DNA from: Stomorhina lunata | Lineage: Eukaryota > Arthropoda > Insecta > Diptera > Rhiniidae | NCBI GenBank assembly: GCA_933228675.1 | Contig: CAKOFX010000006.1 | Span: forward strand, 52,501-116,500 | Length of the DNA stretch: 64,000 nt | Direction of reading: 5' to 3' | Part shown: piece after piece, positions 9,349-21,345 of the stretch | How the letters are laid out: every line of letters begins with the position of its first letter | How positions within the stretch are numbered: the first letter of the stretch is position 1 | Translations under genes and position numbers: made by a program | The notes under the pieces: generated by a model | Databases searched by the model: none | Told to the model about the DNA's origin: nothing | Seen by the model: the letters and a program-made list of their open reading frames with translations, nothing else

Positions 9349-11148
9349 AACAAGTAAGAGCGTTATATTCGGCTGTGCCGAATCTTATAAACCCACCATC
9401 AAGTTGTGTTAAATTCAGAAACAGGGTGCAGCTAATTCAAAATCTGGACCAAAACTGAAAAAATCGCTAAGCTAATTGGTATAGTTGGTAAAACATTTGG
9501 ACTAAATTCGGTTGCCGTAGCTTTATAGTTCAACATTTAAAAATATTTTAGTGGTTTCCCCAGTATTTACTTTGATCAAAATTCGGTCTCATAACCGGGT
9601 ATAGTTTTACATTAATAAGCTGTTAAATACTTTTCGTTTTGCTTAATATGTAGTTAGGCTAAACATGTTAATAGTAATACGGCAGGTCCATATATTTCGT
9701 TAGGAGTTCCTAATGCATTCATCATATATAAAGTCCGGGCTGAACATTGATTGATGCCTATATTATTTCTTAACACAATGAATGTACCTCCAAATCTTTT
9801 TGATTGTAGATATAAAAAGGGGATGTTATATATATAAGAATTATAGCCAAATGTTGACCGATTGTAACAGAAATTTACACACTGGCTGGTATATATATAG
9901 AGCTTAGTCTTGCAAAATTTAGTGGCCATAGCTATCATAGTTTCTAATTTAATAGCTTTTAACTGGTCTTTGCTAAAATTTTTGGTTTCCGTGAGTGTTT
10001 TTTATATGAAAGCTAAAGTCAAATATGGACTGATTCCTATAAAATTTGATAAACTGATCAAAAATTGCATAAAAGTTCCCTATTTTAAATTTAAAGGTCA
10101 TAGCTCAATTTATCAGCATTAATGTGTTTCACGGGGGGGGGGTTTTATATGGGAGATCTAACTAAATTTGAACCGATTTTGTCCATTTTTTTTTCAAGAT
10201 ATCCAAAATACTTTTGTAAAATTTTGTCCCTCTAGCTCTTTTCGTTAAGGCGCTATCGTGCTTTTATCTGACGGACAGATGGACATAAACAACCTTTTCT
10301 TTATGTATTTTTGTGTTTATATAAGTTTTTATATTTTATATGGAAGCTCTGGTGAAATGGTAACCGATTGTGACAAAATTTTGCACACTGGCCGACATTG
10401 ACATAGGACTTCCTTGTGCTTAATTTAGTCTTAGTAGCTCTTGTATTTAAGGAGCTATCACGATCTGACGGACAGACAGACATAAGTCCTCTTTTTCTTT
10501 TTGACTTTTTGTGTTTTCGTAAGTTTTTTATATGTTAGCTAGGTCAAATGGTGACCGATTACAACAAAATTTTGCACACTGGCTGGCATTGATATAAGAC
10601 TTTCTTGTGCCAAATTTAGTGGTTATATCTGTTGTAGTTTTAGATTTATTGGCATTTAAGTGTATTTTAGGTTAAATTTAGGCTGTTTTCGTAAATTTAT
10701 TGTATGGGAGCTATGGCTAAATGTGAACCGATTTTGATGAAATTTAACACGCGGCTAATGTAAAACTATATCCCAAATTTTATTATCATAGCTGCTATAA
10801 TTTGTCATTTATTAACAAATAAGCGATTAGCCTAGACGAGGTTATACGGGAGCTATGGTCAAATGTGAACCGATTTTGTTTAATTTCAATACCAAAATTT
10901 TCTCAGAGATGAAGAATATATTTACTTAGTTTTAGTGAGCTAGCTCCTTTCGTTTAGGCGTTATCGTGATTTCAACAGACAGACAGACAAACGGTCAGAC
11001 AGACGGACATCGCTCAATCGTCTTAGAATTTGATAAGGATTCAGAATATACAGTACATCGTTTTTGGTTTTTGAGCCAATATTAAGGAAATTACAAACGG
11101 AATGACAATCTCAATATACCCCCCATTCTTTTTGATGGTGGATATAAA
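9349..11148 (-). mobile_element. INE-A, full-length (about 1.8 kb)
   Basis: The minus-strand 3' end is AACAAGTAAGAGCGTTATAT at 9349. The 5' end is the reverse of TATCCACCATCAAAAAGAAT near 11148. The internal order is: 3' hairpin, a second-module boundary near 9800 (TTTTTGATTGTAGATATAAA), several GGGAGCTATGG.CAAATG modules, a CAGA/CGGA tetranucleotide run (10977-11012), and a 5' segment GACAATCTCAATATACCCCC. It has no long reading frame. These are the features of a DINE-1-like, Helentron-associated non-autonomous element. An unusual G run (10133-10142) sits in the middle. Confidence 0.8.
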
Positions 11149-11397
11149 AAATGATCTGTGCCAAATGTCATCAAAATATCTTTAGAATTACGACCAGTAG
11201 TTTGATTACAAGGTCTACATGGGGGTCCAGCCAGCCAGACGGACGGACGGACCGTCATCGCTAAATCGACTCAAAAAGTGAATCTAAGCCTATTGATCTA
11301 CTAAAAGATGGGTCTAGGACAAATATTTTTATGCGTTACATACATCAGCACAAACTTATAATACCCTTTCCGCCTATGGTGGTGAAGGGTGTAAAAA
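11149..11397 (-). mobile_element. INE-B, 5'-end fragment
   Basis: In reverse orientation it carries TTACACCCTTCACCACCATA at 11397, a GTCC/GTCT run near 11240, and the CTGGACCCCCATGTA block. It is cut at the INE-A boundary. Confidence 0.75.
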
Positions 11398-11821
11398 GTG
11401 TCCCATACTATTCCAAATATCTCCTTTAATGCAGCTTCTCAACACCCATTCAATATTTTAGACTTGAACGCTACAATAATATTTCTTTAACCATCGATAT
11501 ATTTGTCATTTCGTTTTAATACTAATATATTTATTTATACAGCAACAAAAACCAATTTGAACGAAATAAAAATATAAAAGTATTTTAAAGAAAACCCATA
11601 TCATTTTTAATACAAAGTGACCAAGACAAATCAAAATCAAAAGCGGAAAATATTGTTTTAATTAGCCTTCAGAATTAAATTTATTACATTCTTTAGAATT
11701 GAATTATTGCTGTTGTCTCTGTTCATGTCAAAAAAATTAAAACTTTGATATTGTAAAAAAAACAATATAAAAGAAAAGTGGTTTGTCTGATTCAAGATAT
11801 ATCTTCGATGTTTAAGATATT
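11398..11821. other. Unassigned AT-rich stretch
   Basis: There is no coding potential or recognisable repeat between the two divergent INE-B 5' ends. Confidence 0.4.
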
Positions 11822-12169
11822 TTTATACCCTTCACCACCATAGGTTGAAAGGGTATTATAAGATTGAGCTGATGTATGCAACGCAAAGAAATATTTGTCT
11901 CAGACCCTTTTGTATACCAATAGACTTAGCATCAGTCTATCTGTTCGTTTGGCTGGACGGCTGGCTGGACCCCCATGTAAGCCATGTAATCCCTAGCCCT
12001 CACATAAGTCCAAATGATGGAAACAGCTTAAACATATAAGTCTTGAAAAAGTGTTTGTATGATGACAAAACTTAGCAAATACTTAAATTTATACGCAAAA
12101 AGATCGATCTTAGTGGTGTAGGATATCGTATGGTTGGGCTGACCGACTATAGCACTTTCTTATTTGTTA
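11822..12169 (+). mobile_element. INE-B with internal deletion
   Basis: Both ends are present: TATACCCTTCACCACCATAG at the start and GACCGACTATAGCACTTTCT followed by TATTTGTT at the end. The segment between CTGGACCCCCATGTAAGCC and CAAATGATGGAAACAGC is missing compared with the 787-bp copy at 28100. No open frame. Confidence 0.8.
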
Positions 12170-12890
12170 TATTACAGAATACAAAAATAGGCTTAAAATA
12201 GAGGAATATGTGTCTCGGCGTTTTGCTGTAGCATGTCAGAATTTTAGGAAAATCGATTTTAAAGATCCGAAGGACCGTGGAGGTTCACTTGTAACGTAAT
12301 ACTTTTATAAAAAGTTCTATAAAATTAGAATGGGTGAACCGATTTAAATGCTTGAGCCAGTTTTGAAAAGGGAATTAAATTTGGATTTGTTTTTATTAAA
12401 AAAAACAATATTATTTCCGCTAGATGGCGCTTTAATTTTCATGTAAAATGAAAAAATATCCAAAAAATGTAATGTGATTCAATGTAATGTAAATGAACGA
12501 TCGACTGCCATGTGGTTCAAATCCCAGATGACTTGTTTTAATTTTTTCTAATTGCAGAATTGTATTTTTAATGAAATTCGTACATTTTTGGATATTTTTT
12601 CATTTTACATGAAAATTAAAGCGCCATCTAGAGGAAACAAAATTGTTTTTTTTTTAATAAAAACAAATCCAAATTTATTTCCCTTTTCAAAACTGGCTCA
12701 AGTATTTAAATCGGTTCACCCATTCTATTTTTATAGAACTTTTTTTAATAGTATTATGTTACACGTGAACCTCCACGGTCCTTCGAATCTTTAAAATCGA
12801 TTTTCCTAAAATTCTGACGTGCTACAGCAAAACGCCGAGACACGTATTTCTTTATTTTAAGCCTATTTTCATATTCTGTTAACATAACTC
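12170..12890. mobile_element. Foldback element with ~300-bp arms
   Basis: The left arm (12173-12470) and right arm (12582-12887) are near-perfect reverse complements. Examples: GTCTCGGCGTTTTGCTGTAG against CTACAGCAAAACGCCGAGAC, and GAACCTCCACGG against CCGTGGAGGTTC. A 110-base loop separates them. No protein is encoded. No target duplication is clear; the left arm begins directly after the INE-B terminus. Confidence 0.8.
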
Positions 12891-13099
12891 ATGTGTACTC
12901 AAAAAAATTTGATTTTGTCGTACTGTGTTATAGGTTATAACATAAATTCTATGTTTTGGGAAATTAATGAAAATGATCTAAAACCAATTTTACTTTTGAG
13001 GTGATCTACTTTGAGACATAATATTTCACCTTGTGAAAACAGATGGTAATCAGAAAAACAAAATTCACGAAGCTTTAGAGATATAGATATAATACCTCT
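12891..13099. other. Unassigned AT-rich stretch
   Basis: Nothing recognisable is seen between the foldback arm and the next INE-A copy. Confidence 0.4.
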
Positions 13100-14715
13100 T
13101 TGTATACCCACCCAGCTTTGCCAAGTGTGCAGATTTATCTGTTTTTTGCAGATTTTTATTCCCACGATCAAAAAGAATGGGGGGTAAATTGAGATTGTCA
13201 TTCCGTTTGTAATTTCCTTAATATTGGCTCAAAAGCCAAAATTAAAGTATTTTCTGAATCCTTATGAAATTCTAATTGATTGAGCGATGTCCGTCTATCT
13301 GTACGTCTGTCTGTCTGCTTGTTGTCGGCACGCTAAAACCTTTACGAAAGGATATAGGTTACTGAAATTTGGCACAAATATTGTCCATTTCTTAGAAAAT
13401 TTTGGTATTGAAACCAGGCAAAATCGGTTCACATATGACCATAGCTCCCGTATAACCTCGTCTAGGCTAATTGCTTATATGCATATAAATGGCAAATTAT
13501 AAGAGCTATGATGACAAAATTTGGTATATATATTTGCATAAGCACTAGGCAGTATATAAAATTTCATCGAAATCGGTTCACATTTAACCATAGCTACCAT
13601 ACAAAAAACTTAAGAAAATAGCCTAAATTCCACCTGAAATACACTTAAATGCCAATAAAAGATAAACTGTAATAGGTAAGGCCACTTAATTTAGCACGAG
13701 AAAATCTTATGTGCAAAATATTGTCACAATCGGTCACAATTTGACTATAGCTCCCATATAAAAACCTTACGGAAATACAAAAATACAAAAAGAAAAGGGG
13801 GTTTATGTCCGTCTGTCAGTTAGATAAAAGCTCAATAGCGCCTTAACTACAAAAGCTAGAGAGACAAAATTTTACAAAAGTATTTTTGATATGTAACAAA
13901 AGTTGTGTACTGAAAATGGGCGAAATCGGTTCACATTTAGTTATAGCTCCCATATAACCCCGCCCCGGGAAACGTGAATGCTGATAAATTGAGTACAATT
14001 TTAATAGCTATGACTACTAGATTTAGATTAGAGAAGTTTTGTGCAACTATTGGTCAGTACATCAAATTTTATAGGAATTGGTCCATTTTTAACTATAGCT
14101 TTCATATAAAAAACACTCCCGGATACCAAAAACATTAAGCAAGGACAAGTTAAAAGCTATTAAATTAGAAACTATGACAGCTATTGCCACTAAATTTTGC
14201 AAAAATAAGCTTTATACCAGCAAGTGTGTGAAATTTTGTTACAATCCGTCAACATTTGGCTATAATTCTTATATATATATATTATTTTTTACACCTACAA
14301 AAGATTCGGAGGTACAAGCAGCATATTAAGATTACATATATGGTAGATTCATTCGGAACTCCTAACAAAACATATGAATCAGTCCTATTACTATCAACTT
14401 CTTTAACTAAATATTAAGCTAAACGAAAAGTATTTAACAACTTATTAATGTAAAACCATACCCGGTTACGGTAACGAATTTTGTTCAAAGTAAATAAATA
14501 CTAGGGAAACCACTTACATACCTTTGAATGTTGAGCTATAAAGCTACTGCAATCGAAGTTATTCCAAATATTTTACCAACAATACTAACTAGCATAACAA
14601 CTTTTTTTTCAACTTGTCCATGTTTTGAATTTGCTGCACCCTCGTAGATATATGAGATATGTTTCTAAATTTAACACAACTTGATGGTGGGTATATAAGA
14701 ATCGGCACAGCCGAT
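13100..14715 (+). mobile_element. INE-A, nearly full length
   Basis: It starts TATACCCACC, has about 60 unrelated bases, then resumes ATCAAAAAGAATGGGGGGTA. The 3' end carries an extended perfect hairpin AGAATCGGC-ACA-GCCGATTCT (9-bp stem), but the usual CTTACTTGTT terminus is replaced by the next copy. Two INE-A copies therefore meet tail to tail at about 14715. Confidence 0.75.
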
Positions 14716-15755
14716 TCTTATATAGCTATCTAGTTTCGTATGTGCAATCTTAATATAATGAATATACCTCCTTATTCTTACAAAATTTATTGGTCATAGC
14801 TGTTATAGTTTATAATTTAATAGCTTTTTATATGAAAGCTATGGTCAAATATGGACCGATTCCTATAAAATTTGACATACTGACCAAAAGTTGCATAAAA
14901 CTTCTCTGTTCTAAATTTAGTGGTCATATATATTACATCTGTATTCAACGTATCAGATTAAATGTGATTCCCGGGCAGTTTTATGTGGGAGCTCTAACTA
15001 AATGTGAACTGATTTCATTTATTTTCAATTTAGAACTTTCTTATGATATCGAAAAAACTTCTGTAAAATTTGTTCCTCTAGCTCTTTTCGTTAAGGCACT
15101 ATTGTGCTTTTATCTGACGGACAGACGAACACAAACCTCCTTTTCTCTTTGTATTTTTGTGTTTCCGTAAGTTTTATATATGGGAGCTATGGTCAAATAG
15201 TGACCTGTTGTGACAAAATTTTGCACACAAGTTGGCATTGACATAAGACTTCCTAGTGCTAAATTGAGTGGCCAAGCTATTACATTTTATCATTTATTGG
15301 CATTTAAGTGTATTTTAGGTGGAATTTATGCTGTTTCCTTAAGTTTTTGTATCTGAGCTATGGTTAAACGTTAACCGATTTCGACCGATTTATACGATGC
15401 CTAATGCTTATGTGAAACTTCTATATACCAGCTATTCTGCCTGTTATCTTTGACATAGGGTCTATTACTGTTTGTTATTTATAAGCGATAGAAAATAAGC
15501 GATTAGGTAAGGCGAGGTTATATGGGAGCTATGGTCAAATTTTGTCGGAAATGAAGAATGTCTTTACTAAGCTATCTTCTTTTATTTAGGCGTTATCGTG
15601 ATTTCAACAGACAGACAGACATTGCTCAGTCGCCTTAGAATTTCATAAGGATTTAGAATATATATCAATTTTGGTTTCTGAGCCAATATTAAGGAAATTA
15701 CAAATGGAATGACAATCTCAATATACCCCCTATTCTTTTTGATGGTGGGTATAAA
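14716..15755 (-). mobile_element. INE-A, 3'-truncated
   Basis: The minus-strand copy runs from GCTATCTAGTTTCGTATGTG to the 5' end GATGGTGGGTATAAA. About 60 bases of tetranucleotide-type sequence survive near 15607. Confidence 0.75.
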
Positions 15756-17208
15756 TAGGGGATGTTATATATAAAAGAAGTATAGCCAAATGTTGAGCGA
15801 TTATTGCAAAATTTTTCAAACTAGCTGGTCCTTATATAAGGTTTATATATGCAAAATTTAGTGGCCATAGCTTTCACAGTTTATAATTTAATAGCTTTTA
15901 ACTGGCGTTTGTGGCATTTTAGTGGTTTCCGGGAGTGGTTTTTATATGAAAGCTAGTCAAATATGGATCAATTTCTTTAAAATTTGATATACTAACCAAT
16001 AGTTGCATAAACCTGAGCTATTCTGAGTTTAGTCTTCAAAACTATTACAATGGTGTTCAATTTATTAGCATTAATGTTTTTCCCGGATCAGGGTTATATG
16101 GGAGCTCTAACTAGATGTGAACCGATTGCGACCATTTTCCGTACACAACTTCTGTAACATGAATTTTTGTAAAATGTTGTCTTTGTATTGGAGCGCTATT
16201 GGAGAAACCTCCTTTCTTTTTGGTATTTTGTGTTTCTATAAGTTTTTTATGTGGGTCCTATGGTCAAATGGTGACCGATTTTGACAAAATTTTGCATACT
16301 GGCTGGCATTGACATAAATTTAGTGGTTAAAGATATTATAGTTTTGGATTGATTAACATTTAAGTGTTATTTAGCCTATATCCATAAAATTTGATATACT
16401 GACCACTAGTAAAATAAATCTTCTGTATTCTAAATTTAGTTGTCATAGCTATTACAATTGCATTCAATTTATCAGCATTAATGTGTTTCCCGGGGCGGGG
16501 TTATATGCGAGCTCTAACTAAATATGAGCCAATATTACCCATTTTCAATACACGACTTTTTCAAGATATCGAAAATACTTTTATCAAATTTTGTCCCTCT
16601 AGCTCTTTTCGCTAAGACGCTATCGCGCTTTTATTTGACGGAAGGCGGGCATAAACCCCCTTTTCTTTTTGTATTTTTGTGTTTTCGTAAGTTTTTTATA
16701 TGGGAGCTATGGTCAAATAGTGACCGATTGTGATAAAATTTTGCACACTGGTTGGCATTGACATAAGACTTCCTTAAACAGTTTATCTTTTGTTGACATT
16801 TAGGTGTATTTATGTTGGAATTTAGGCTGTTATCGTAAGTTGTTTGTATGTTGTAACTTGTAATTTATTAGCAAATAAGTGATTAGCCCAGACGAGGTTA
16901 TACGGGAGCTATGCTCAAATGTTAACCGATTTTGCCTGATTTCAACGCCAATTTTTTCTCAGAAATGAAAAATATCTTTGATAAGTTTAAGTTACCTAGC
17001 TCGTTTCGTTTAGGAGTTATCGTGATTTCAACAGACAGACAGATGTACGTACCGACAGACAGACGCACAGACATCGCTCAATCACCTTAAAATTTCATAA
17101 AAATTCAGAATATACATATATCCCTTTTGTTTTTTGAGCCAATATTAAGAAAGTTACAAACGGAATGACAATCTCAATAAACCCATTCATTTTGATGGTG
17201 GATATAAA
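15756..17208 (-). mobile_element. INE-A, first module only
   Basis: It follows the preceding 5' end directly and starts with the internal boundary AGGGGATGTTATATATAAAA, so it lacks the 3' module with the hairpin. It ends GATGGTGGATATAAA. CAGA-type repeats are at 17032-17070. Confidence 0.75.
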
Positions 17209-17994
17209 CATATAAGTATGATAAAAATTAAAAAATTTCAAAAGCAGTCTAATTTTTAAACAATTCGCAATCCTTCTGAAGAGGTGTCCGATTGTGCTGC
17301 ATAAAATGTTGCACAATTATCCAAAAATATTATCTCTATGTTCATTTGCCTTTAGCATCAGACACCCCAGGGTCAGCACTAAATTTTAAATAAACTTCAG
17401 AAAAGGCAAAAATGAAAAAAAATAAAAAAATGCAATTCCTATCATTGTTAAAGTTAAATTTTATTTTCCAATTAAAGCACTTTTTCCATGATAGATGTTG
17501 ACAAATAACAGCTGCTGCGGCAGGAGAAACAATTTCGCTGATGTTATTGTAGACATGATACAACAATAAAATATTAACACCTACAAATACAAAAAATACA
17601 AAAATAAAAATAGAATATATCAGTTTAATTGATTTTTGTTTTATTTTAGTTGTTATTGTTTACTTTTAGTTATTCAAAATCATTCATGTCAGACAATTTT
17701 TTTTTTTAATGAACAATCTAAAATTTTCAGGGGCTGGAGTTATTTACCCAGTAGGTACAATTTTAATGACTATCTCAATTTATGTCCACCTAAATGAAAG
17801 TTAAGAGGTTTTCAACTTCTTTTTGCTTTTTACTAGAATTTTATTTTCGATCTTTGAAAGAAATCTAATTTCAGAATTTTTATTTAAGTACAGCAAAACA
17901 ATGAATCACTTGTTATTCTATATGGCCAATGAACAAATTTCCTAGTGGGTACTTATAGTATCTGTTGAGTGCAAATAATAAATGCAAAAAAATA
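17209..17994. other. Unassigned AT-rich stretch
   Basis: A minus-strand frame of 74 codons (17342-17566) has no recognisable features. The remainder is AT-rich with poly-T and no repeat relation seen in the window. Confidence 0.35.
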
Positions 17995-18204
17995 GAAAAA
18001 TGTTTATTAAAGCCCAATTGGGATGAAACCATTAAGCCCACGACTCTGAAATTACGGATGGATTTTCTGGAAGACCAAATCAAAATCCCCCGATACCTAA
18101 ATTACCACCCCAGCTCTTCCGTAGACATACATGGGTTTTGTGACGTTTCGGTAAAGGCTTATGCTTTTGCCTTAAACCTTTCTACGAGCCCTAAATTTGT
18201 ATAA
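17995..18204 (+). pseudogene. BEL/Pao retrotransposon pol fragment
   Basis: The translation contains NWDETI, a spacer, IKIPRYL and, after about ten residues, DIHGFCDVSVKAYAF. This order matches the connection between reverse transcriptase and RNase H in BEL/Pao polyproteins, where a WD-E motif, an IPR motif and HGFCDAS-KAY precede the RNase H active site. Only about 65 residues survive; the frame ends at 18204. It has no LTR, gag, integrase or reverse transcriptase core beside it. It is an old remnant and not functional. Confidence 0.7.
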
Positions 18205-18746
18205 CTTTAGATTATTTATTTACTAATTCATTTAAAAAATAATACATTTTTAACCCTGGAACGTCATCCTTATTTTAAATATACTAACGTCATCCTTCGT
18301 CATTTTGACTACGCATACTTCAAGAGACTATAAAACTCTTCGTGAGCAAAAATGGATACCAAAATAGTTTTTTTATATATTAATAGACTCTTTTTAATAA
18401 ATATTTTAAGAAATCTGTTTGTTTATTTCTTAATTATTAATAAAAACTTAACATATTATAGCCTTCTTTTTTTGTTTTAATTTGAAAATAAAATTTTCCG
18501 TAGTCATTTTGACGAAGGATGACGTTCTAGGGTTAATAAAGTATGTTATTGATGAAGTTTTGAAAATAATTGAACTCAAATGGCGTCCACCTTCATTGAT
18601 ACATGTGCCACTCTAAAGCTTAAAACCGACACTCTATCCAAATTCTTGTTTCATAGTCCAAGTTCTCAATTTTCGCTAAATCCAAAGATCAATCTATAAA
18701 ATATATTAAAAATGGAACAAGTTAGTTACATAAAAAAGCACTATTT
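18205..18746 (+). repeat. Dispersed repeat R4, copy 1 (with MITE inserted)
   Basis: Segments on both sides of the MITE (TTACTAATTCATTTAAAAAA and GTTTTGAAAATAATTGAA ... CATGTGCCACTCTAAAGC) recur in the same order at 21085-21345. The repeat follows the BEL/Pao fragment and ends at the INE-A 5' end. It could belong to the same old retroelement, but I see no LTR signature. Confidence 0.55.
18254..18532. mobile_element. piggyBac-like MITE, 279 bp
   Basis: Terminal inverted repeats CCCTGGAACGTCATCCTT and CCCTAGAACGTCATCCTT differ at one position. They are flanked on both sides by TTAA (18250-18253 and 18533-18536). The TTAA duplication and CCCT ends are the piggyBac signature. The related repeat at 21085 has the empty site. 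A second inverted block, GTCATTTTGAC, lies near each end. No coding capacity. Confidence 0.88.
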
Positions 18747-20581
18747 TTATACCCACCATCAAAAAGAATGGGGGGTATATTGAGATTGTCATTCCGTTTG
18801 TAATTTCCTTAATATTGGCTCAAAAATCAAAAACGATATATATTCTGAATCCTTATAAAATGTCCGTCTGTCTGTCCGTCTGTCTGTCTGTCTTTTTGTC
18901 TGCCTGTCTGTTGAAATCACGATAACGCCTAAACGAAAGGAGCTAGCTCACTGAAACTTAGTAAAAATATTCCTCATCTCTGAGAAAATTTTGGTATTGA
19001 AAATGGGCAAAATCGGTTCATAGTTGACCGTATAAGCTCCCGAGCTCCCGTATAACCTCGTCTATGCTAATCGCTTATTTGTTAATAAACGACAAATTAT
19101 AGCAGTTATGATGACAAAATTTGGTATATAGAAGTTTGGTATATAGAAGTTTGGTATATAGAGGTACATTAGCCCTAGGCAGCGTCTAAAATTTCATCAA
19201 AATCGCTTCACATTTAGCCATAGCTCCCATACAAAAAACTTACTAAAACAACCTAAATTTCACCTAAAATACACTTAAATGCTAATAAATCTAAAAGTAT
19301 AACAAATATAACCACTAAATTTGGCACAAGCAAAATTTTGTTGCAATCGGTCACAATTTGACCTAGCTCCCATATAAAAAACTTACGAAAACACAAAAAT
19401 TCAAAAAGAAAAGAGGATTTATGTCCGTCTGTCCGTCAGATAAAATCGTGATAGCTCCTTAACTACAAAAGCTAGCTTTACTAAATTAGGGACAAGGAAG
19501 TCTTATGTCAATGTCAGCCAGTGTGCAAAATTTTGTCATAATCGGTCACCATTTCACCATAGCTCCCATATAAAAAACTTGTAGAAACACAAAAATACAT
19601 AATGAAAAGGTTGTTTATGTCCGTCAGATAAAAGCACGATAGCGCCTTAACGAAAAGAGCTAGAGAGACAGACTTTTACAAAAGTATTTTGGATATCTTG
19701 AAAAAGATGTATGTTGAAAATGGACAAAATCGGTTCAAATTTAGTTAGAGCTCCCATATAACCCCGCCCCGGGAAACACATTAATGCTAATAAATTGAAT
19801 ACAATTGTAATAGCTATGACGATTAAATTTAAAATATGGAAGTTTTATGAAATTTTTGATTAGTTTATGAAATTTTATAGGAATCGGTCCATATTTGACT
19901 TTAGCTTTCATGTAAAAAACACTCACGGAAACCAAAAATTTTAGAAAAGGCCAGTTGAAAGCTATTAAATTAGAAACTATGATAGCTATGGCGACTAAAT
20001 TTTGCATAATTAAGCTCTATGTATATACCAGCCAGTGTGTAAAATTTTGTTACAATCGGTCAACATTTGGCTATAATTCTTATATATATAACATCCCCTT
20101 TTTTATATCTACAATCAAAAAGATTTGGAGGTACATTCGTTATATTAAGATTGCACCTATGAAATTAGATAGGCATCAATCAATGTTCAGCCCACACTTT
20201 ATATATGATGAATGCATTAGGAATCCCTAACGAAATATATGGACCTGCCGTTTTACTATTTACGTGTTTAGCCTAACTATATATTAAGCACAACGAAAAG
20301 TATTTAACAATTTATTAATGTAAAACTATACCCGGTTATGAGACCGAATTTTGATCAAAGTAAATACTGGGGAAACCACTAAAATATTTTTAAATGTTTA
20401 ACTATAAAGCTACGGCAACCGAATTTACTCCAGAGGTTTTATCATCTATACCAATTAGCTTAGCGATTTTTTCAGTTTTTGTCCAGATTTTTAATTAGCT
20501 GCACCCTGTTTCTGAATTTAACACAACTTTATGGTGGGTATGTAAGATTCGGCACAGCCGAATATAACACTCTTACTTGTT
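18747..20581 (+). mobile_element. INE-A, full-length plus-strand copy (1835 bp)
   Basis: This is the best forward reference for the family. The 5' end is TATACCCACCATCAAAAAGA followed by GGGGGGTATA. A GTCC/GTCT run is at 18860-18910. Repeated modules follow, then the second-module boundary TTTTTTATATCTACAATC (about 20099), and the 3' hairpin ATTCGGC-ACA-GCCGAAT 11 bases before CTTACTTGTT. A 16-base unit (TTTGGTATATAGAAG) is repeated three times near 19118-19163. There is no long reading frame. Confidence 0.85.
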
Positions 20582-20912
20582 TCTGTATAAAGACAAATAT
20601 TTGCTAAATTTCGATTACATACAAAAATGTTCTCAAAACTTATTTGTGACCCGGTCTATGAAAAGGTGGCTGGCTTATGACTCAAAAACAAAATTTCGAA
20701 AAATTTACTAATTTTTCGAAATTTGTATCTAATTTTAAGAAATTTTCTTTTTGAGTCATAAGCCACCTTTTATTCATAGACCGTGTCACATATAACTTTT
20801 GAGAAAATGTTTGTATGAAGGCAAACTTAAGGAAATTTTTGTCTTTATGCAGGAAAAAGAGCATCTTTAACCTTAGTAGTGACCGATGATAGCACTTTCT
20901 TTCTTGTTTATT
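20582..20912. repeat. Palindrome built from the INE-B 3' end
   Basis: The left half (20584-20695) and right half (20745-20860) are imperfect inverted repeats. Both derive from the INE-B segment with TTATACAG.AAAAA, AAATATTTG and TTTTGAGAAAGTGTTTGTAT. The right half ends as a normal INE-B terminus (GACCGATGATAGCACTTTCT then TCTTGTT). The left half abuts the INE-A terminus. Confidence 0.7.
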
Positions 20913-21071
20913 TATTACTAGAAGTTGAATAATTTGAGAAAAATTAAAAATATTGTAACCAAAATTAAACACATGAGGTGAAACTAAAAAGTACCGTTTA
21001 AAAGTTATTGAGGCTACAAATAAAAACTTGGACCAAATTGTCCTAGTCAAACAGCTAGGTAATAAACTCAA

Positions 21072-21345
21072 ATAACTCCTTGTAAGGTTAATGTAATTTA
21101 TTAATTCATTTGAAAAATAATATATTTTTATTAAAGTAATTCATGAAGATTTGAAAATAATTGAATTCAAATGACATCCACCCTCATTATTACATGTGCG
21201 ACTCTAAAGCGTAAAAGCGACATTCTATCCAACCTTTTTGTTTTATTGTCCAAATTCATTAGTTTTAATAAATCCGAAGAGCAATCTGAAAAATAAAATA
21301 AAAATTGAACAGGTTAGTTACACAAAAAACAAAACACTATTTCTA
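21072..21345 (+). repeat. Dispersed repeat R4, copy 2
   Basis: This copy matches 18205-18746 without the MITE. It contains TTATTAATTCATTTGAAAAA, ACATGTGCGACTCTAAAGC and GAACAGGTTAGTTACA. Together the two copies flank the INE cluster 18747-20912 in direct orientation. Confidence 0.6.

Noticed and set aside
9910..10122. Short frames of about 65-90 codons with MQNLVAIAIIVSNLIAFNW-type starts, found in many INE-A copies (9910, 19741, 62042 and others)
   Set aside because: They recur because INE-A recurs. Lengths vary, stops differ between copies, and composition is as expected from AT-rich non-coding DNA.
12500..12535. tRNA gene in the foldback loop
   Set aside because: Only a B-box-like stretch is present, with no A box at a suitable distance and no acceptor stem.
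18205..21345. R4 copies as LTRs of the BEL/Pao element
   Set aside because: They lack TG...CA ends, a primer binding site and a polypurine tract, and the sequence between them is INE, not pol.
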